Notes: a model not told the origin generated them from the letters alone. DNA of 64,000 nt from Ruminococcus sp. YE71 (GCF_900119155.1 NZ_FPIR01000017.1:1-64000); one strand, 5' to 3'. Positions 34,558 through 43,056 are shown, counted from the stretch's first letter. A program made the numbers and translations.

Positions 34558-34591
34558 AAAGCCCCTTTCCTGATTTTTGGAAAGGGGCTTT
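34558..34591 (-). terminator. Terminator of the response-regulator gene
   Basis: A 13-bp stem AAAGCCCCTTTCC / GGAAAGGGGCTTT with an 8-nt loop. On the minus strand it is followed by TTTCGATC. It lies 3 nt past the stop. Confidence 0.9.
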
Positions 34592-34594
34592 GAG

Positions 34595-35824
34595 TTATTC
34601 TTCGTCGGTCGCGCGGACGTTTCTGCGGTGTTCGCGCTGATGTTTTTCGGCGATTATCGCCTCGGCCTCATAGCTGACCTCGGCAAAGCGCGCCAGGTCG
34701 AGAGTGCTCCACTTTCTGAGAAGTCGCTGGACGAGTCTCTCGGTATCCGTCTCGGTGATCTCGGGCAGGATGATGAGGTACTGATTATCGTTCGTGCGCA
34801 CCATAATATCGCTCTTTCTGAGTGAGTGTGCGACCATATCGCCGAACGCGTCGGTGACTTCCGCGATGGGCTCTTCATCGAAGCCGTCGCTGTGGGGCGC
34901 GAGGGTCACCAGCAGCTTATAAGCGGAGGAGCTGTAGCTCTGGATATATCTGAGCAGGAATCTGTAGACGTAGCTGAACGCTTCGGTCTCGATAACGAAG
35001 GCGCTGTCTATCATCGAGTGTTCCTCGAACATCAGGCTGAGGCTCTGGAGGTTGGACGGTGAGGACGAGCCTGCGATAGGCTGTTCATCGAAGGGCGAGA
35101 ATACAGCACATCCGCCGTTCTTTCTCGATTTGATGTCGGCGAGGCACTTCTCGGCGAAGGATGTAAGTTCAGCGCAGTCTGTGCCGTGCTCTGGTGCAAA
35201 CACAACGCCAGCCGCGATGGAATTCTTGCCGTCGGAGAGTTTTGAAACGGTCTTGTCAAGTGAAGCTATGAACTCTTCTGCGGAGCTGTCCGAAGAGAGG
35301 TCATAGACGAATATCCTGAACACGCTGCCGTTCTTTTCGAGCAGATCATCGGGCATGAGCGCCTTGTGGAGCGCCTGCACGAAGCCGTCGGTAACAGCCT
35401 GCGACGGTGCGGAGCTGCCGACTATCTCGGCGAGCATCAGGGCGCCGTTGCCGTTAGCGCAAACTCTTGCGAACCTGTCCTCGATACCGCTGAGTATCTC
35501 CGCGGTCTTACCGAGCAGTTCATCGGCGTTGATAGGTTTTGTGACATGATCGGCGCCGTCAAGCTCGGCACTCTCATCGACACCAGTCATGAAGAGAGTA
35601 GGTATCTCCCTGCCGTACTTTTCGCGCAGAGCGGCTTTGAGCTCGATACCCGACATCCCCGGCATGAGCAGGTCGGTGAGCAGCATATCGGGCTGTTCCT
35701 TTGAGTAAACTTCTATAGCCTCGCTACCGCCCGAAGCGGTCACGACTTCATATTTTTCCGAAAGAACACGTTTTGCGATAGTGAGCATCATGTGTTCGTC
35801 ATCAACTATCAGTATCTTAAACAT
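34595..35824 (-). CDS. Response regulator with degenerate GGDEF-like output
   Basis: A 409-residue protein. The receiver domain (1-120) is intact: Asp8/Asp9, phospho-acceptor Asp51 (LLTDLLMPG), Thr80 and Lys96. Residues about 130-265 and 275-395 look like diguanylate-cyclase remnants: GVVFAPEHGTDCAELTSFAEKCLADIK resembles the end of a GGDEF domain, and RTNDNQYLIILPE takes the place of RYGGDEFLIILP. Without the GGDEF signature no c-di-GMP synthesis is expected. There is no DNA-binding domain. GGAGG lies before the ATG at 35824. No kinase is adjacent; the orphan kinase at 18.9 kb is a formal but distant candidate partner. Confidence 0.85.
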   Translation of the reverse strand: MFKILIVDDEHMMLTIAKRVLSEKYEVVTASGGSEAIEVYSKEQPDMLLTDLLMPGMSGIELKAALREKYGREIPTLFMTGVDESAELDGADHVTKPINADELLGKTAEILSGIEDRFARVCANGNGALMLAEIVGSSAPSQAVTDGFVQALHKALMPDDLLEKNGSVFRIFVYDLSSDSSAEEFIASLDKTVSKLSDGKNSIAAGVVFAPEHGTDCAELTSFAEKCLADIKSRKNGGCAVFSPFDEQPIAGSSSPSNLQSLSLMFEEHSMIDSAFVIETEAFSYVYRFLLRYIQSYSSSAYKLLVTLAPHSDGFDEEPIAEVTDAFGDMVAHSLRKSDIMVRTNDNQYLIILPEITETDTERLVQRLLRKWSTLDLARFAEVSYEAEAIIAEKHQREHRRNVRATDEE

Positions 35825-35889
35825 TGTGAATCCTCCTCGGAATGTAATTATTCGCTGCCTTTCATGCAGCCCATACATTTCTCAAATAT

Positions 35890-35918
35890 ATTATAACACA
35901 ATTCTAAATAAATTTCAA
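35890..35918 (-). promoter_or_regulatory. Promoter of the response-regulator gene
   Basis: Minus-strand TTGAAA (35918-35913), 17-bp spacer, TATAAT (35895-35890). Confidence 0.8.
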
Positions 35919-36025
35919 CACTTTTTTTGATTATTTTTGCCAAAATTTCCGAAATTGTCAAATGTATATGAAAAATCGTGCTATTCTTACACAAATCAGA
36001 GAAAACTTTTTCACATTTGTTTCAG

Positions 36026-36061
36026 AAAAAAACAGCCGACCGTAATAATAACGATCGGCTG
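36026..36061 (-). terminator. Terminator of the exopolysaccharide control operon
   Basis: An 11-bp stem CAGCCGATCGT / ACGGTCGGCTG (one G-T pair) with a 7-nt loop and a TTTTTT tail on the minus strand. Confidence 0.92.
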
Positions 36062-36071
36062 AAATTGTTTC

Positions 36072-37457
36072 TTATGCACTGTGGTGCTTGTGATGACGGG
36101 AGTGTCCGTGGGATACCGAGATATCCTCTTTCTTTCCGAACTGTTCAAAGTTATTGAGGACGAAGCCCATGAAGAACTTGCTGTTTGTCACGAGCTTATC
36201 GATGCAGTCGTTGATACCGCCTGCGGTGATGTAGTCCTGCTTAACAACGAGCAGGGAAGCGTCTGCGATCTTCGAGAGCGCCTCAGCGTCAGAAGTCAGC
36301 AGCATAGGAGGAGTATCGAGGATGATGTAATCGAAGTTGTTCTTTACCTTCTCAACGAACTCCTTGAGAGCGTCGGAATAGATGATCTTCTGAGTAGAGT
36401 GGATACCCTTAACGCTGCAAGCGAGGAAGATGTTTTTCGCTCTGACGAAGCGGTAATCATGGCTGATGTCGCCTGCTTCGATATAGTCGCAGAGGTCATC
36501 GACCTGTTCCTCGGGGATATCGAAGATCTTTCTGAGTGCGGGCTTCTTGAAGTCGCATCCTACGAGCAGAACTCTGCGCTTTCTGTCAGCAAGCGCAAGC
36601 GCGATGTTCGCGGAAACGGTGGATTTGCCCTCGTTCTCGGCAGCGGAACTGATAAGCAGTACCTTCTGCGCGTTCTTTTTGAGTTTGTAGTCGAGCTTTG
36701 CGGAAAGGCTGTGATAGCTTTCTGTAAAGCTGAAGCTGGTAGTCGGGTTTCCGATAAGGATCGAAGTCTTCTTGTTGAACTTCTGATTCTTTTCCTCGTG
36801 GGGGATAACGCCGTAAAGTTCGCCGTCGATCTTGTCTCTTGCAGCTGCGATAGTCTGTATCGAGTCGTCGAAGATGTAGATGATCGCGATACCTGCGGTA
36901 GCTGCGATGGCAGCGATAAGAGAGAAGAGCACGCGGTTTTTGAGAGAGATTCCTGCGTTCTCAGCTTCAAGCGGAACGTCGGGAGCTTTTATTATTTCAA
37001 AGATAACGTCCTGATAAACGTAGTCGGAAACGTTTCTGTAGTTTGAAACCACCGAATTCATTGTCTTGTAAGCGCTCTCGGGGCTTTCACTGGAAACAGT
37101 GACTTTCATGAGGTTAGTCTCGGGAATAACGGCAGTCGAGATGGTATCGGAGAGTCTGTTCAGTTCGAGATCCTCTTTGACGAGGGTCTTGAGGACGTCG
37201 CTCTGGAATATCTCACCGAAAACCTGAGCCATTTCCTTTGTTACCGTAAGCGAAGCGGTAGCGGTGGAGTTCTTTGCGTTGATCGCGAAGGTCGCGGACG
37301 AAGTATACTGTGGTTTATAGATCACCTGACCGACAGCCGAAGTTATCATGAACACGCTGACAGCCGCGAGAACTATCACCCAGATGTTCCTTGTCAGGAC
37401 CCTGAGCATTATTTTCGGATTGATATATTCTAAATTTAAGACATTTTCTTCCTGCAT
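36072..37457 (-). CDS. Wzz/BY-kinase with intact ATP site, no Tyr tail
   Basis: A 461-residue single-chain copolymerase and bacterial tyrosine kinase that controls polysaccharide chain length. Wzz-type transmembrane helices lie at about 24-48 and 175-196 around an extracellular domain. The cytoplasmic kinase has Walker A ENEGKST with Lys278, Walker A' GCDFKKP with Asp302, and Walker B LDTPP with Asp381. The C-terminus is His-rich (SHGHSRHHKHHSA) and has no tyrosine cluster, which BY-kinases normally autophosphorylate. It is the last gene of a four-gene operon whose first gene has the reverse pattern. The start follows the DUF5011 gene by 3 nt. Confidence 0.92.
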   Translation of the reverse strand: MQEENVLNLEYINPKIMLRVLTRNIWVIVLAAVSVFMITSAVGQVIYKPQYTSSATFAINAKNSTATASLTVTKEMAQVFGEIFQSDVLKTLVKEDLELNRLSDTISTAVIPETNLMKVTVSSESPESAYKTMNSVVSNYRNVSDYVYQDVIFEIIKAPDVPLEAENAGISLKNRVLFSLIAAIAATAGIAIIYIFDDSIQTIAAARDKIDGELYGVIPHEEKNQKFNKKTSILIGNPTTSFSFTESYHSLSAKLDYKLKKNAQKVLLISSAAENEGKSTVSANIALALADRKRRVLLVGCDFKKPALRKIFDIPEEQVDDLCDYIEAGDISHDYRFVRAKNIFLACSVKGIHSTQKIIYSDALKEFVEKVKNNFDYIILDTPPMLLTSDAEALSKIADASLLVVKQDYITAGGINDCIDKLVTNSKFFMGFVLNNFEQFGKKEDISVSHGHSRHHKHHSA

Positions 37458-37460
37458 ACA

Positions 37461-38288
37461 TCAGTCCCCCTCTACAACAATGGTAAGGAATACTTCGCTG
37501 CTGCCGAAGACCTCTTTCTTCTTATAGGAGTAGACAAGGCTGTAGCAGCCGGGTGTCGATGTATCCACCGAGCCGTTGATCTGTATGTCCTTTAACTGAG
37601 CCTTATTTCCGTCGCCGTCAACAGCGGTGGTACCTGTGATCTCCTTGAAGGGATCGAACTCAGAATCTTTCTTGATATAAACGATATAGTCTTTGAGAGC
37701 CAGCGTCTGCTGATACTCTCTTGCGGAAACTACCACCATGATATCAGCGGTAGCCTTGTCGCCGAAGCGGTTTGTCACCTCAAGTCTCACGGGATAAACG
37801 CCCTCGGAGAAGTTCGAGATATTTGCCGAAGCGATCTTGATGCTCTGTGTGATATCGCCGTCGATGGAGTCCACAGCCCTTACGCTGTCAGCGAAGCGGA
37901 CGTTGCTTCCGAGACGGTAAGAAAGGGGCTGGTCGATCTCGAAACGGGGCGAAGTGTAATCGGTGTAGCGTACAGTTCTTGTATAGAACGCGGAATTGTG
38001 CGCCTTGTCGAATACAACGTAGTTAGCCTTACAAACGCCCTTCTCGGTGAAGTGCGAAAGGTTTGAAAGGATGATATTATCTGTAAGGTCGCCATCGACA
38101 TCATCCGAAGCGGTCAGTCCTTCCAGCAGTTTTGATTCATCGTCTTTCACGCTTAGTTCAACGACATCGCTCACGCTGTTGATGACTGGCGGAGTATGGT
38201 CACGCTTCAGTTCATTGATGAGCGTGAGCACATACAGTGCGAGAGCCGCTATAAAAAGCAGAACGACTCCTATTCTAAGGTATCTCAA
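37461..38288 (-). CDS. Membrane-anchored DUF5011-like Ig-repeat protein
   Basis: A 275-residue protein with one N-terminal transmembrane helix (about 6-24) and three extracellular beta domains. The first two carry the DUF5011 pattern (ASDDVDGDLTDNI and AVDSIDGDITQSI). The start is TTG at 38288, which overlaps the stop of the phosphatase gene (TTGA), with GAGGGG upstream. Domains of this type are found in surface proteins and are proposed to bind polysaccharide or act as spacers. Location between phosphatase and kinase genes suggests it senses or positions the polymer at the export complex. Function not known. Confidence 0.8.
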   Translation of the reverse strand: MRYLRIGVVLLFIAALALYVLTLINELKRDHTPPVINSVSDVVELSVKDDESKLLEGLTASDDVDGDLTDNIILSNLSHFTEKGVCKANYVVFDKAHNSAFYTRTVRYTDYTSPRFEIDQPLSYRLGSNVRFADSVRAVDSIDGDITQSIKIASANISNFSEGVYPVRLEVTNRFGDKATADIMVVVSAREYQQTLALKDYIVYIKKDSEFDPFKEITGTTAVDGDGNKAQLKDIQINGSVDTSTPGCYSLVYSYKKKEVFGSSEVFLTIVVEGD

Positions 38289-39031
38289 GCTCTTACCCCT
38301 CTTTCAACAATTTCTTTCCCGAGAGCGATCGCTGCCGGGTTATCCTCAAGCAGAAGTCTCGCCATTTTTTCGGAGTAGACGTCTGCAATATATTCCTTGA
38401 TCTTTTTCATCTTGCTGTTGCGAATCCCTCCGCTTCTGTGTCCGTCGCTGGCGATACAGGTCACCCAGCCCTCATCGAGCAGGTAATCGCTGTTATCCTG
38501 CGCTTCCTGACCGAAGCTGCCGAGGATGCTGCCCTTTGTCAGCTGTATCAGGCATCCCGCTTCGAGCCAGTCGTAGACTATCCAGGGCTCATCCGTCACG
38601 AAGTAGTAGCGTTCGGGGTGAGCGACTACGGGGATATATCCTGCCGAAACAAGATCTTCCAGACGGGAAGTGACCCATCTGCCCGTATCCCTTTCGTCGA
38701 ACTCGGCGAGTACATACCGCGAGTTTCCGTAGGTACAAAGTTTTCCTTCGGCAAGGAGCCTTGCCGAATCATCGTCAACGTTTATCTCCGTCCCCAGCAC
38801 GATGTCGATATCGATATTCTCAGCCGAAGCCGCCTGTCGGACGCTTTCAAAAAGCTGAGTCAGTTCGGGAGTGCGGAAGTTGTTCCAGCCGTAGTATGGA
38901 TTGAAGTGCGGTGTTGCTACGATACGCGTCACACCGCTCTCGCTTGAATCACGGAGCAGATCGAGCGTATCTTTCATGTTCTGTGCCCCGTCGTCGATGC
39001 CCGGAAGCAGATGTGCGTGGATATCAGTCAT
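38285..39031 (-). CDS. PHP-type protein tyrosine phosphatase (CpsB/YwqE-like)
   Basis: A 248-residue manganese-dependent phosphatase that dephosphorylates BY-kinases. Metal ligands of the PHP fold are visible: His5 and His7 (DIHAHLLPGIDDG), the ATPHFNPYYG segment near 40-50, GTEINVD, AHPERYYF and ASDGHRSGG. The length is typical of CpsB. The ATG at 39031 overlaps the end of the upstream kinase frame by 8 nt; a longer reading upstream is shadow of the Tyr-repeat region. Its place between two BY-kinase genes fits a phosphorylation cycle controlling polysaccharide synthesis. Confidence 0.94.
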   Translation of the reverse strand: MTDIHAHLLPGIDDGAQNMKDTLDLLRDSSESGVTRIVATPHFNPYYGWNNFRTPELTQLFESVRQAASAENIDIDIVLGTEINVDDDSARLLAEGKLCTYGNSRYVLAEFDERDTGRWVTSRLEDLVSAGYIPVVAHPERYYFVTDEPWIVYDWLEAGCLIQLTKGSILGSFGQEAQDNSDYLLDEGWVTCIASDGHRSGGIRNSKMKKIKEYIADVYSEKMARLLLEDNPAAIALGKEIVERGVRA

Positions 39032-40565
39032 CAGTCGGACGCTCCGCTCTGCGCTTTTCCTGCTCTCTCTCCTCGTCGCGGGAAGGACCGTAGCCGTAGC
39101 CATAGCCATAACCGTAGCCATAGCCGTAACCGTAGCCGTAACCCTTTCTGTAGTAGGAGTATCTTGAGCCGTAGTAGTATCCGCCGTACTTGCCGTAGCC
39201 GTAGCCGCCGATACCTGTCTGGGTTCCGTTCAGGATGCAGCCGCCGAAATCGATTTCGAAACTGCATATGTTTTCAATGCTCTCCATGATTCTGCGGAGG
39301 TCGCAGGTATCCTGCTTCACAACGAGGACTGCCAGCTCGGAATACTGGATAGCGATGGAAGTCTCACTCATGAAGGAGCAGGCGGGAGCATCGATGATGA
39401 TATAGTCAACTCTTTCGGACATGGTGTTCATGAACTGTCTGAGGGACAGTACCGAAGCCGCGAACTTCGCGTTGGAAAGTCCGTTGGGAGTTGTGGTCAC
39501 ATAGAGCTTGCGCTTCTTGTCGTAGCCTACAGCTTCCTCGAACTGGCATTCGCCTGCGAGGAGCTTCTCAAGGTTGAACTTAGCCGACTCGGAAGAAGGG
39601 TCTGTCTCGATAAGGAGGACCTTCTTGTTCATCTCAGCGAGAGCGGAAGCGATGTTCGATGCGATAACGCTGACGCCTTCGCCGTTCTGGGAGGAGGTGA
39701 TGGTGAGGATCTTCATATCCCTCTCCTGCATCTCCTTAGAAAGTCTCATCGCGATGCTTCGGATAGACTCGCTGAACTTTTCAGCGGTCTTGGAGTTTGC
39801 GATGTTGAGCTTAGCGGCATTTGCGCTGGAACGCTTTTTCGGGATGGTCAGCGGAACAGAGCCGAGACACTGAGCGTTCAGCACCTGACGTACCTCTTCT
39901 TCGGTACGGATGGTCTTTCTTCTGATAGCGTAAATAACAACTACAGCTAACCACAGAACAAAGCCGATACCCATACCGATAACGCCGTTCTTCTTGATGT
40001 CGAAGCTGTTGTAGGGCTTGTCGGAATGTACAGCAGGCTCGATGATAGCCAGCTGGGTGTCGCCGATAACGTAGTCAAGAACTTCGGGGTAGTTGTTGAT
40101 GACCGCGATAAGGATATTGTAAGCATCATCGGGGTCGTCGCTCTCTACCATCATGGTGAACAGGTTCGACTTCTCGATAGCGCTTGCAGTGATCTCGCCG
40201 TTGATCTGGTTAACGTTGAGTTCCTTCTTGACGAGGTCGGTCAGCAGCTCGCTCTCTATTATATAAGGAAAGGTAGCAGCCATCTGAGTCGCGTACTGCT
40301 GGTTCGCGTTGAAGTTGCTGGAGTAGTTCGGGTTGAAGTTGTCCATCGCGGATACCGTGAAGGAAGCCTTGCAGCGGTACATGGGCACGTAGGTGCTGTA
40401 GCTGTATGCGAACACACCTGCGACAGCCACAATGCACAGCACGATGAGCAGCCAGAAGTATTTCTTGGCGCCGCGCACACAGTCGTGCAGGAGCATTACG
40501 AGGTTGATCTCTTCACCCTGCTGAGCAGGAGTCGTATTTACGTGTGAAGTAGCAGATTCTGCCAA
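39024..40565 (-). CDS. Wzz/BY-kinase paralogue lacking Walker A lysine, with Tyr/Gly-rich tail
   Basis: A 513-residue Wzz/BY-kinase-like protein. Transmembrane helices lie at about 36-56 and 194-214. In the kinase domain the Walker A reads NGEGVSV, with Val298 where the ATP-binding Lys belongs; A' reads IETDPSS instead of the usual D-x-D-x-R. Walker B is IIIDAPAC (Asp392). The tail (455-493) has 18 tyrosines, nine of them in Tyr-Gly pairs. The start is TTG at 40565, 7 nt after AAAGGAGAG; an in-frame ATG at 40589 has no ribosome site. It is probably a catalytically poor phospho-acceptor for the other kinase of this operon. First gene of the operon. Confidence 0.9.
   Translation of the reverse strand: MAESATSHVNTTPAQQGEEINLVMLLHDCVRGAKKYFWLLIVLCIVAVAGVFAYSYSTYVPMYRCKASFTVSAMDNFNPNYSSNFNANQQYATQMAATFPYIIESELLTDLVKKELNVNQINGEITASAIEKSNLFTMMVESDDPDDAYNILIAVINNYPEVLDYVIGDTQLAIIEPAVHSDKPYNSFDIKKNGVIGMGIGFVLWLAVVVIYAIRRKTIRTEEEVRQVLNAQCLGSVPLTIPKKRSSANAAKLNIANSKTAEKFSESIRSIAMRLSKEMQERDMKILTITSSQNGEGVSVIASNIASALAEMNKKVLLIETDPSSESAKFNLEKLLAGECQFEEAVGYDKKRKLYVTTTPNGLSNAKFAASVLSLRQFMNTMSERVDYIIIDAPACSFMSETSIAIQYSELAVLVVKQDTCDLRRIMESIENICSFEIDFGGCILNGTQTGIGGYGYGKYGGYYYGSRYSYYRKGYGYGYGYGYGYGYGYGYGPSRDEEREQEKRRAERPTDD
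39088..39143 (-). repeat. Hexameric repeat encoding (Tyr-Gly)9
   Basis: Nine tandem 6-bp units of the TACGGC/TATGGC/TACGGT type encode the repeated Tyr-Gly tail. Gain or loss of units keeps the frame, so tail length could vary by slippage. Confidence 0.9.
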
Positions 40566-40630
40566 AATATATCTCTCCTTTGTGCGCATTTGTGCCGTAT
40601 ACAGCGGTCTGCGCAGATAATGTTGAATTC

Positions 40631-40644
40631 CGTAAACGATTAAA
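40631..40644. promoter_or_regulatory. cre-like site in the exopolysaccharide operon leader
   Basis: CGTAAACGATTAAA fits 12 of 14 positions of the CcpA cre consensus and resembles the GTAAACGTTTGC element at 14255. It lies downstream of the minus-strand -10 box, where a bound repressor would block elongation. Confidence 0.35.
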
Positions 40645-40671
40645 TAAGCGCCGATCCAGCACTCAATAGTT

Positions 40672-40700
40672 ATTGTACCACATTAAAGGAGTATAATCAA
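40672..40700 (-). promoter_or_regulatory. Promoter of the exopolysaccharide control operon
   Basis: Minus-strand TTGATT (40700-40695), 17-bp spacer, TACAAT (40677-40672), about 105 nt before the TTG start. Confidence 0.65.
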
Positions 40701-41027
40701 GACGAAAACGCATTTTTAACCTTTTGTACATATTCTTTTTAAACTCTGGATGTATATGTGCTATATAATAAAAGTGCAAAATGTATTATCATTTTATCAT
40801 TGGAAAGACTTGGAGATCGGGGAATCATATCATATCCAAGTCAAAATGTAACATTTTTATCTTAAAATAATGCCAAATTGTAACATATTATACAATAACC
40901 GCAATTAATGGTTGAAATTTAGCAATTATCGGCAAGTTTTTTTGATAGAAGTGTTGTAGAATTAATTAAGTTCACAGGACGGTACGTCTGGGCGTTCCGT
41001 GAGTTCAACCGAAATGGAGGTTTTCAC
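40701..41027. other. Divergent intergenic region, exopolysaccharide operon and sugar-binding protein
   Basis: AT-rich. A CGAAAACG at 40703-40710 matches the core of the element at 14242. A TAGAAT at 40957-40962 could be the -10 for the plus-strand gene, but no good -35 is 17 bp upstream. A small inverted repeat ACGGTACGT/GGGCGTTCCGT lies at about 40980. TGGAGG precedes the binding-protein start. Confidence 0.4.
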
Positions 41028-42425
41028 ATGAAAAAGATCAAGAGAATCGCGGCTGCTGTATGTTCGCTCGCTGTCTGCCTTGGTATGGCTGCCTGCGGCG
41101 GCAACAGTGATTCATCCGCTGATACAACTACCAAGAAACCCGAAGAGATCAAGCTCAATTCCGAGGCTCAGGAGCAGGTAAACAGCCTCTCCGATCAGCT
41201 GGAGGATATCGAGCTGGAGAATACAACCATCAAGTTCATCGCACACTGGGATCTGAACCCCGGCGACGGTCAGGTCGTTCCCCCGCACATCCAGATGTTC
41301 CGCGACAAGTATCACGGCAATATCGAGTATATCCCGACGACCTGGGACACGAGATACGATGACATCTCAAAGAAGGTGCTCTCAAAGGATTCGCCCGACT
41401 TCTTCCCCGCAATGGATATGGACGGCTTCCCGAAGGGCGTGTTCAAGAATATCTTCCAGCCGTTCGACGAGTATCTCGACTTCGACTCCGACCTCTGGAA
41501 GGATTCCAAGAGCGTTAACGATGCGTTCGTATTCAACGGCGGTCACTATGTAGCTGCTACCGCTGCCGAGCCGCAGTATGTCTGCATCTACAACCCCAAG
41601 ACTGTTGAGGCAGCAGGTCTTGAAGATCCTGCCGAGCTGTTTGCGAAGGACGAGTGGACTATGTCCAAGTTCAAGGAAATGTGCATCCAGTTCACCGATT
41701 CCAGCCAGGGCAAGTACGGCGTAGGCGGTTACTGGATCGCTTCTTCGCTGAACGATGCCTGCGGTTATCCGCTCATCACGATGGAAGACGGCAAGCTTGT
41801 GAACAACATCGAGAAGCCTGAAGTTGCTGCTGTTCAGGAGTTCATGTACGGACTCGGACAGACAGGCGTTTACTGCCCCGACCGCGGTCGTTCGGGCGGC
41901 GTGCTCAACGGCGATACCCTGTTCTATCCCTGCGGCTTATGGTCCATCCAGAACAACCCCGAGAGCTCTATCGCATACGGCGATGTTGCAAACGGCGGCG
42001 TAATGTTCGTTCCGATGCCGAGAATGGATGATTCGGACAAGTACTACATTTCCAGCCGCAACGACGGCTACCACCTCATCGCAGGCGCTCCGAACCCCAA
42101 GGGCGTAGTTGCGTTCCTCAATTGTATGCAGCTATGCTCCAAGGAGACTCAGAACATAACCGAAGATCAGCTCAGAAACGACTACAAGTGGAGCGAGGAA
42201 ATGATCGCTATGCGTGCTACCATCCTCGATCTCTGCAAGACCAATGCTGTGTTTGACTTCTCCAACGGCGTTAATGACGCTCTGTCAAAGCAGCTCGATC
42301 TGAAGGATGCTACCACCAGACCTAACGACGCGAAGGACTGGAGCACTGTTATTGATGAGAACAACATCTCTGTAAACACCATCATCGCAGACGCAAACTC
42401 TCAGAACAGCGACCTTGCGGAATAA
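41028..42425 (+). CDS. ABC sugar-binding lipoprotein without adjacent permeases of its own
   Basis: A 465-residue carbohydrate-type solute-binding lipoprotein; the lipobox MAAC places lipidation at Cys23. The mature part begins with an acidic stretch (about 45-68), then IKFIAHWDLNPGDGQVVPPHI and the usual two-lobe fold. TGGAGG lies 8 nt before the ATG. It is distinct from the two other binding proteins of the window, which resemble each other more closely. A terminator follows, so it is a single-gene unit; it may feed the permease pair at 44.6 kb. Ligand unknown. Confidence 0.9.
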   Translation: MKKIKRIAAAVCSLAVCLGMAACGGNSDSSADTTTKKPEEIKLNSEAQEQVNSLSDQLEDIELENTTIKFIAHWDLNPGDGQVVPPHIQMFRDKYHGNIEYIPTTWDTRYDDISKKVLSKDSPDFFPAMDMDGFPKGVFKNIFQPFDEYLDFDSDLWKDSKSVNDAFVFNGGHYVAATAAEPQYVCIYNPKTVEAAGLEDPAELFAKDEWTMSKFKEMCIQFTDSSQGKYGVGGYWIASSLNDACGYPLITMEDGKLVNNIEKPEVAAVQEFMYGLGQTGVYCPDRGRSGGVLNGDTLFYPCGLWSIQNNPESSIAYGDVANGGVMFVPMPRMDDSDKYYISSRNDGYHLIAGAPNPKGVVAFLNCMQLCSKETQNITEDQLRNDYKWSEEMIAMRATILDLCKTNAVFDFSNGVNDALSKQLDLKDATTRPNDAKDWSTVIDENNISVNTIIADANSQNSDLAE

Positions 42426-42470
42426 GAGTGATATATTTCTGAAGAGCATATATAACCTCTGACCTTTCTA

Positions 42471-42517
42471 ACCGAAGAGCGGCCGTGTCTTTGTGACCCG
42501 GCTGCTTTTCGGTTTTT
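42471..42517 (+). terminator. Terminator of the single sugar-binding protein gene
   Basis: A long stem ACCGAAgAGCgGCCG pairs with CGGcTGCTtTTCGGT, with two small internal mismatches, followed by TTTTTATTTTA. Confidence 0.8.
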
Positions 42518-43056
42518 ATTTTATGTATCAATTGTTGCGAAATTAAGAAATGATTTACCTCAATAATTTTTTATTTCACAATAACCTGTTATTTAACTGC
42601 GCAATTTTTGATAACACATAAGCAATAAACGCATAGCACATTTTTGGGGTGTGTGGTAAAATAATATCAGACTTATAAAGTAATATTTGAAAGGATAGAT
42701 GATAATTAAACCCGACGCTGATGCTGCCTATACAGGGCAGGACGGGACAGGCTGACCGATGACGGCACCCTGCATTTCCCCGAAAAAGCGGAACAGCGCA
42801 TATTATAAATGAATTTTTCCTCCACCTTCTTATTAATTGCTTTTACAGAAACGGACGCTTGCGACGGCGTCCGTTTCTGTTTGCCACAATTTATGGGCTT
42901 GCCAAAAAATGCGCAATAATTGTTATAGTCTGCGCAATTTTTGAATTGGCAATTTTGGTCAAATGTTATAAAATGTATACAGAAACGGAGATCAATTAGG
43001 TGATTTCCGCAACAGTCAAAAAAATCTTTCAAAAATGTTTCAGGAGGGAAATGATT
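42518..43056. other. 540-base gap with TGCGCAAT repeats and a possible coding relic
   Basis: TGCGCAATTTTTGA occurs at 42598-42611 and 42931-42944, and TGCGCAAT again at 42910-42917. Between 42701 and 42806 two frames read like protein: an ATG at 42701 gives an 18-codon frame (MIIKPDADAAYTG...), and another frame then reads LTDDGTLHFPEKAEQRIL before a stop. This may be a decayed gene end or chance. A promoter-like TATAAA lies at 42967-42972 without a well-spaced -35. Confidence 0.4.
42846..42879 (+). terminator. Hairpin in the gap before the second transporter
   Basis: A 13-bp perfect stem CAGAAACGGACGC / GCGTCCGTTTCTG with an 8-nt loop, then TTTGCC. It separates the relic region from the next operon. 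Confidence 0.7.

Noticed and set aside
39088-39143. Short tandem repeat as CRISPR or iteron
   Set aside because: It codes for Tyr-Gly units in phase with the kinase frame.
40566-40589. ATG at 40589 as start of the Tyr-tailed BY-kinase
   Set aside because: The AAAGGAGAG ribosome site lies inside that extension and serves the TTG at 40565.
42701-42757. 18-codon open frame MIIKPDADAAYTG as a small protein gene
   Set aside because: AAAGGA lies only 4 nt upstream and the sequence then seems to continue in another frame, so a relic or chance is more likely. It is kept only as a note on the gap.
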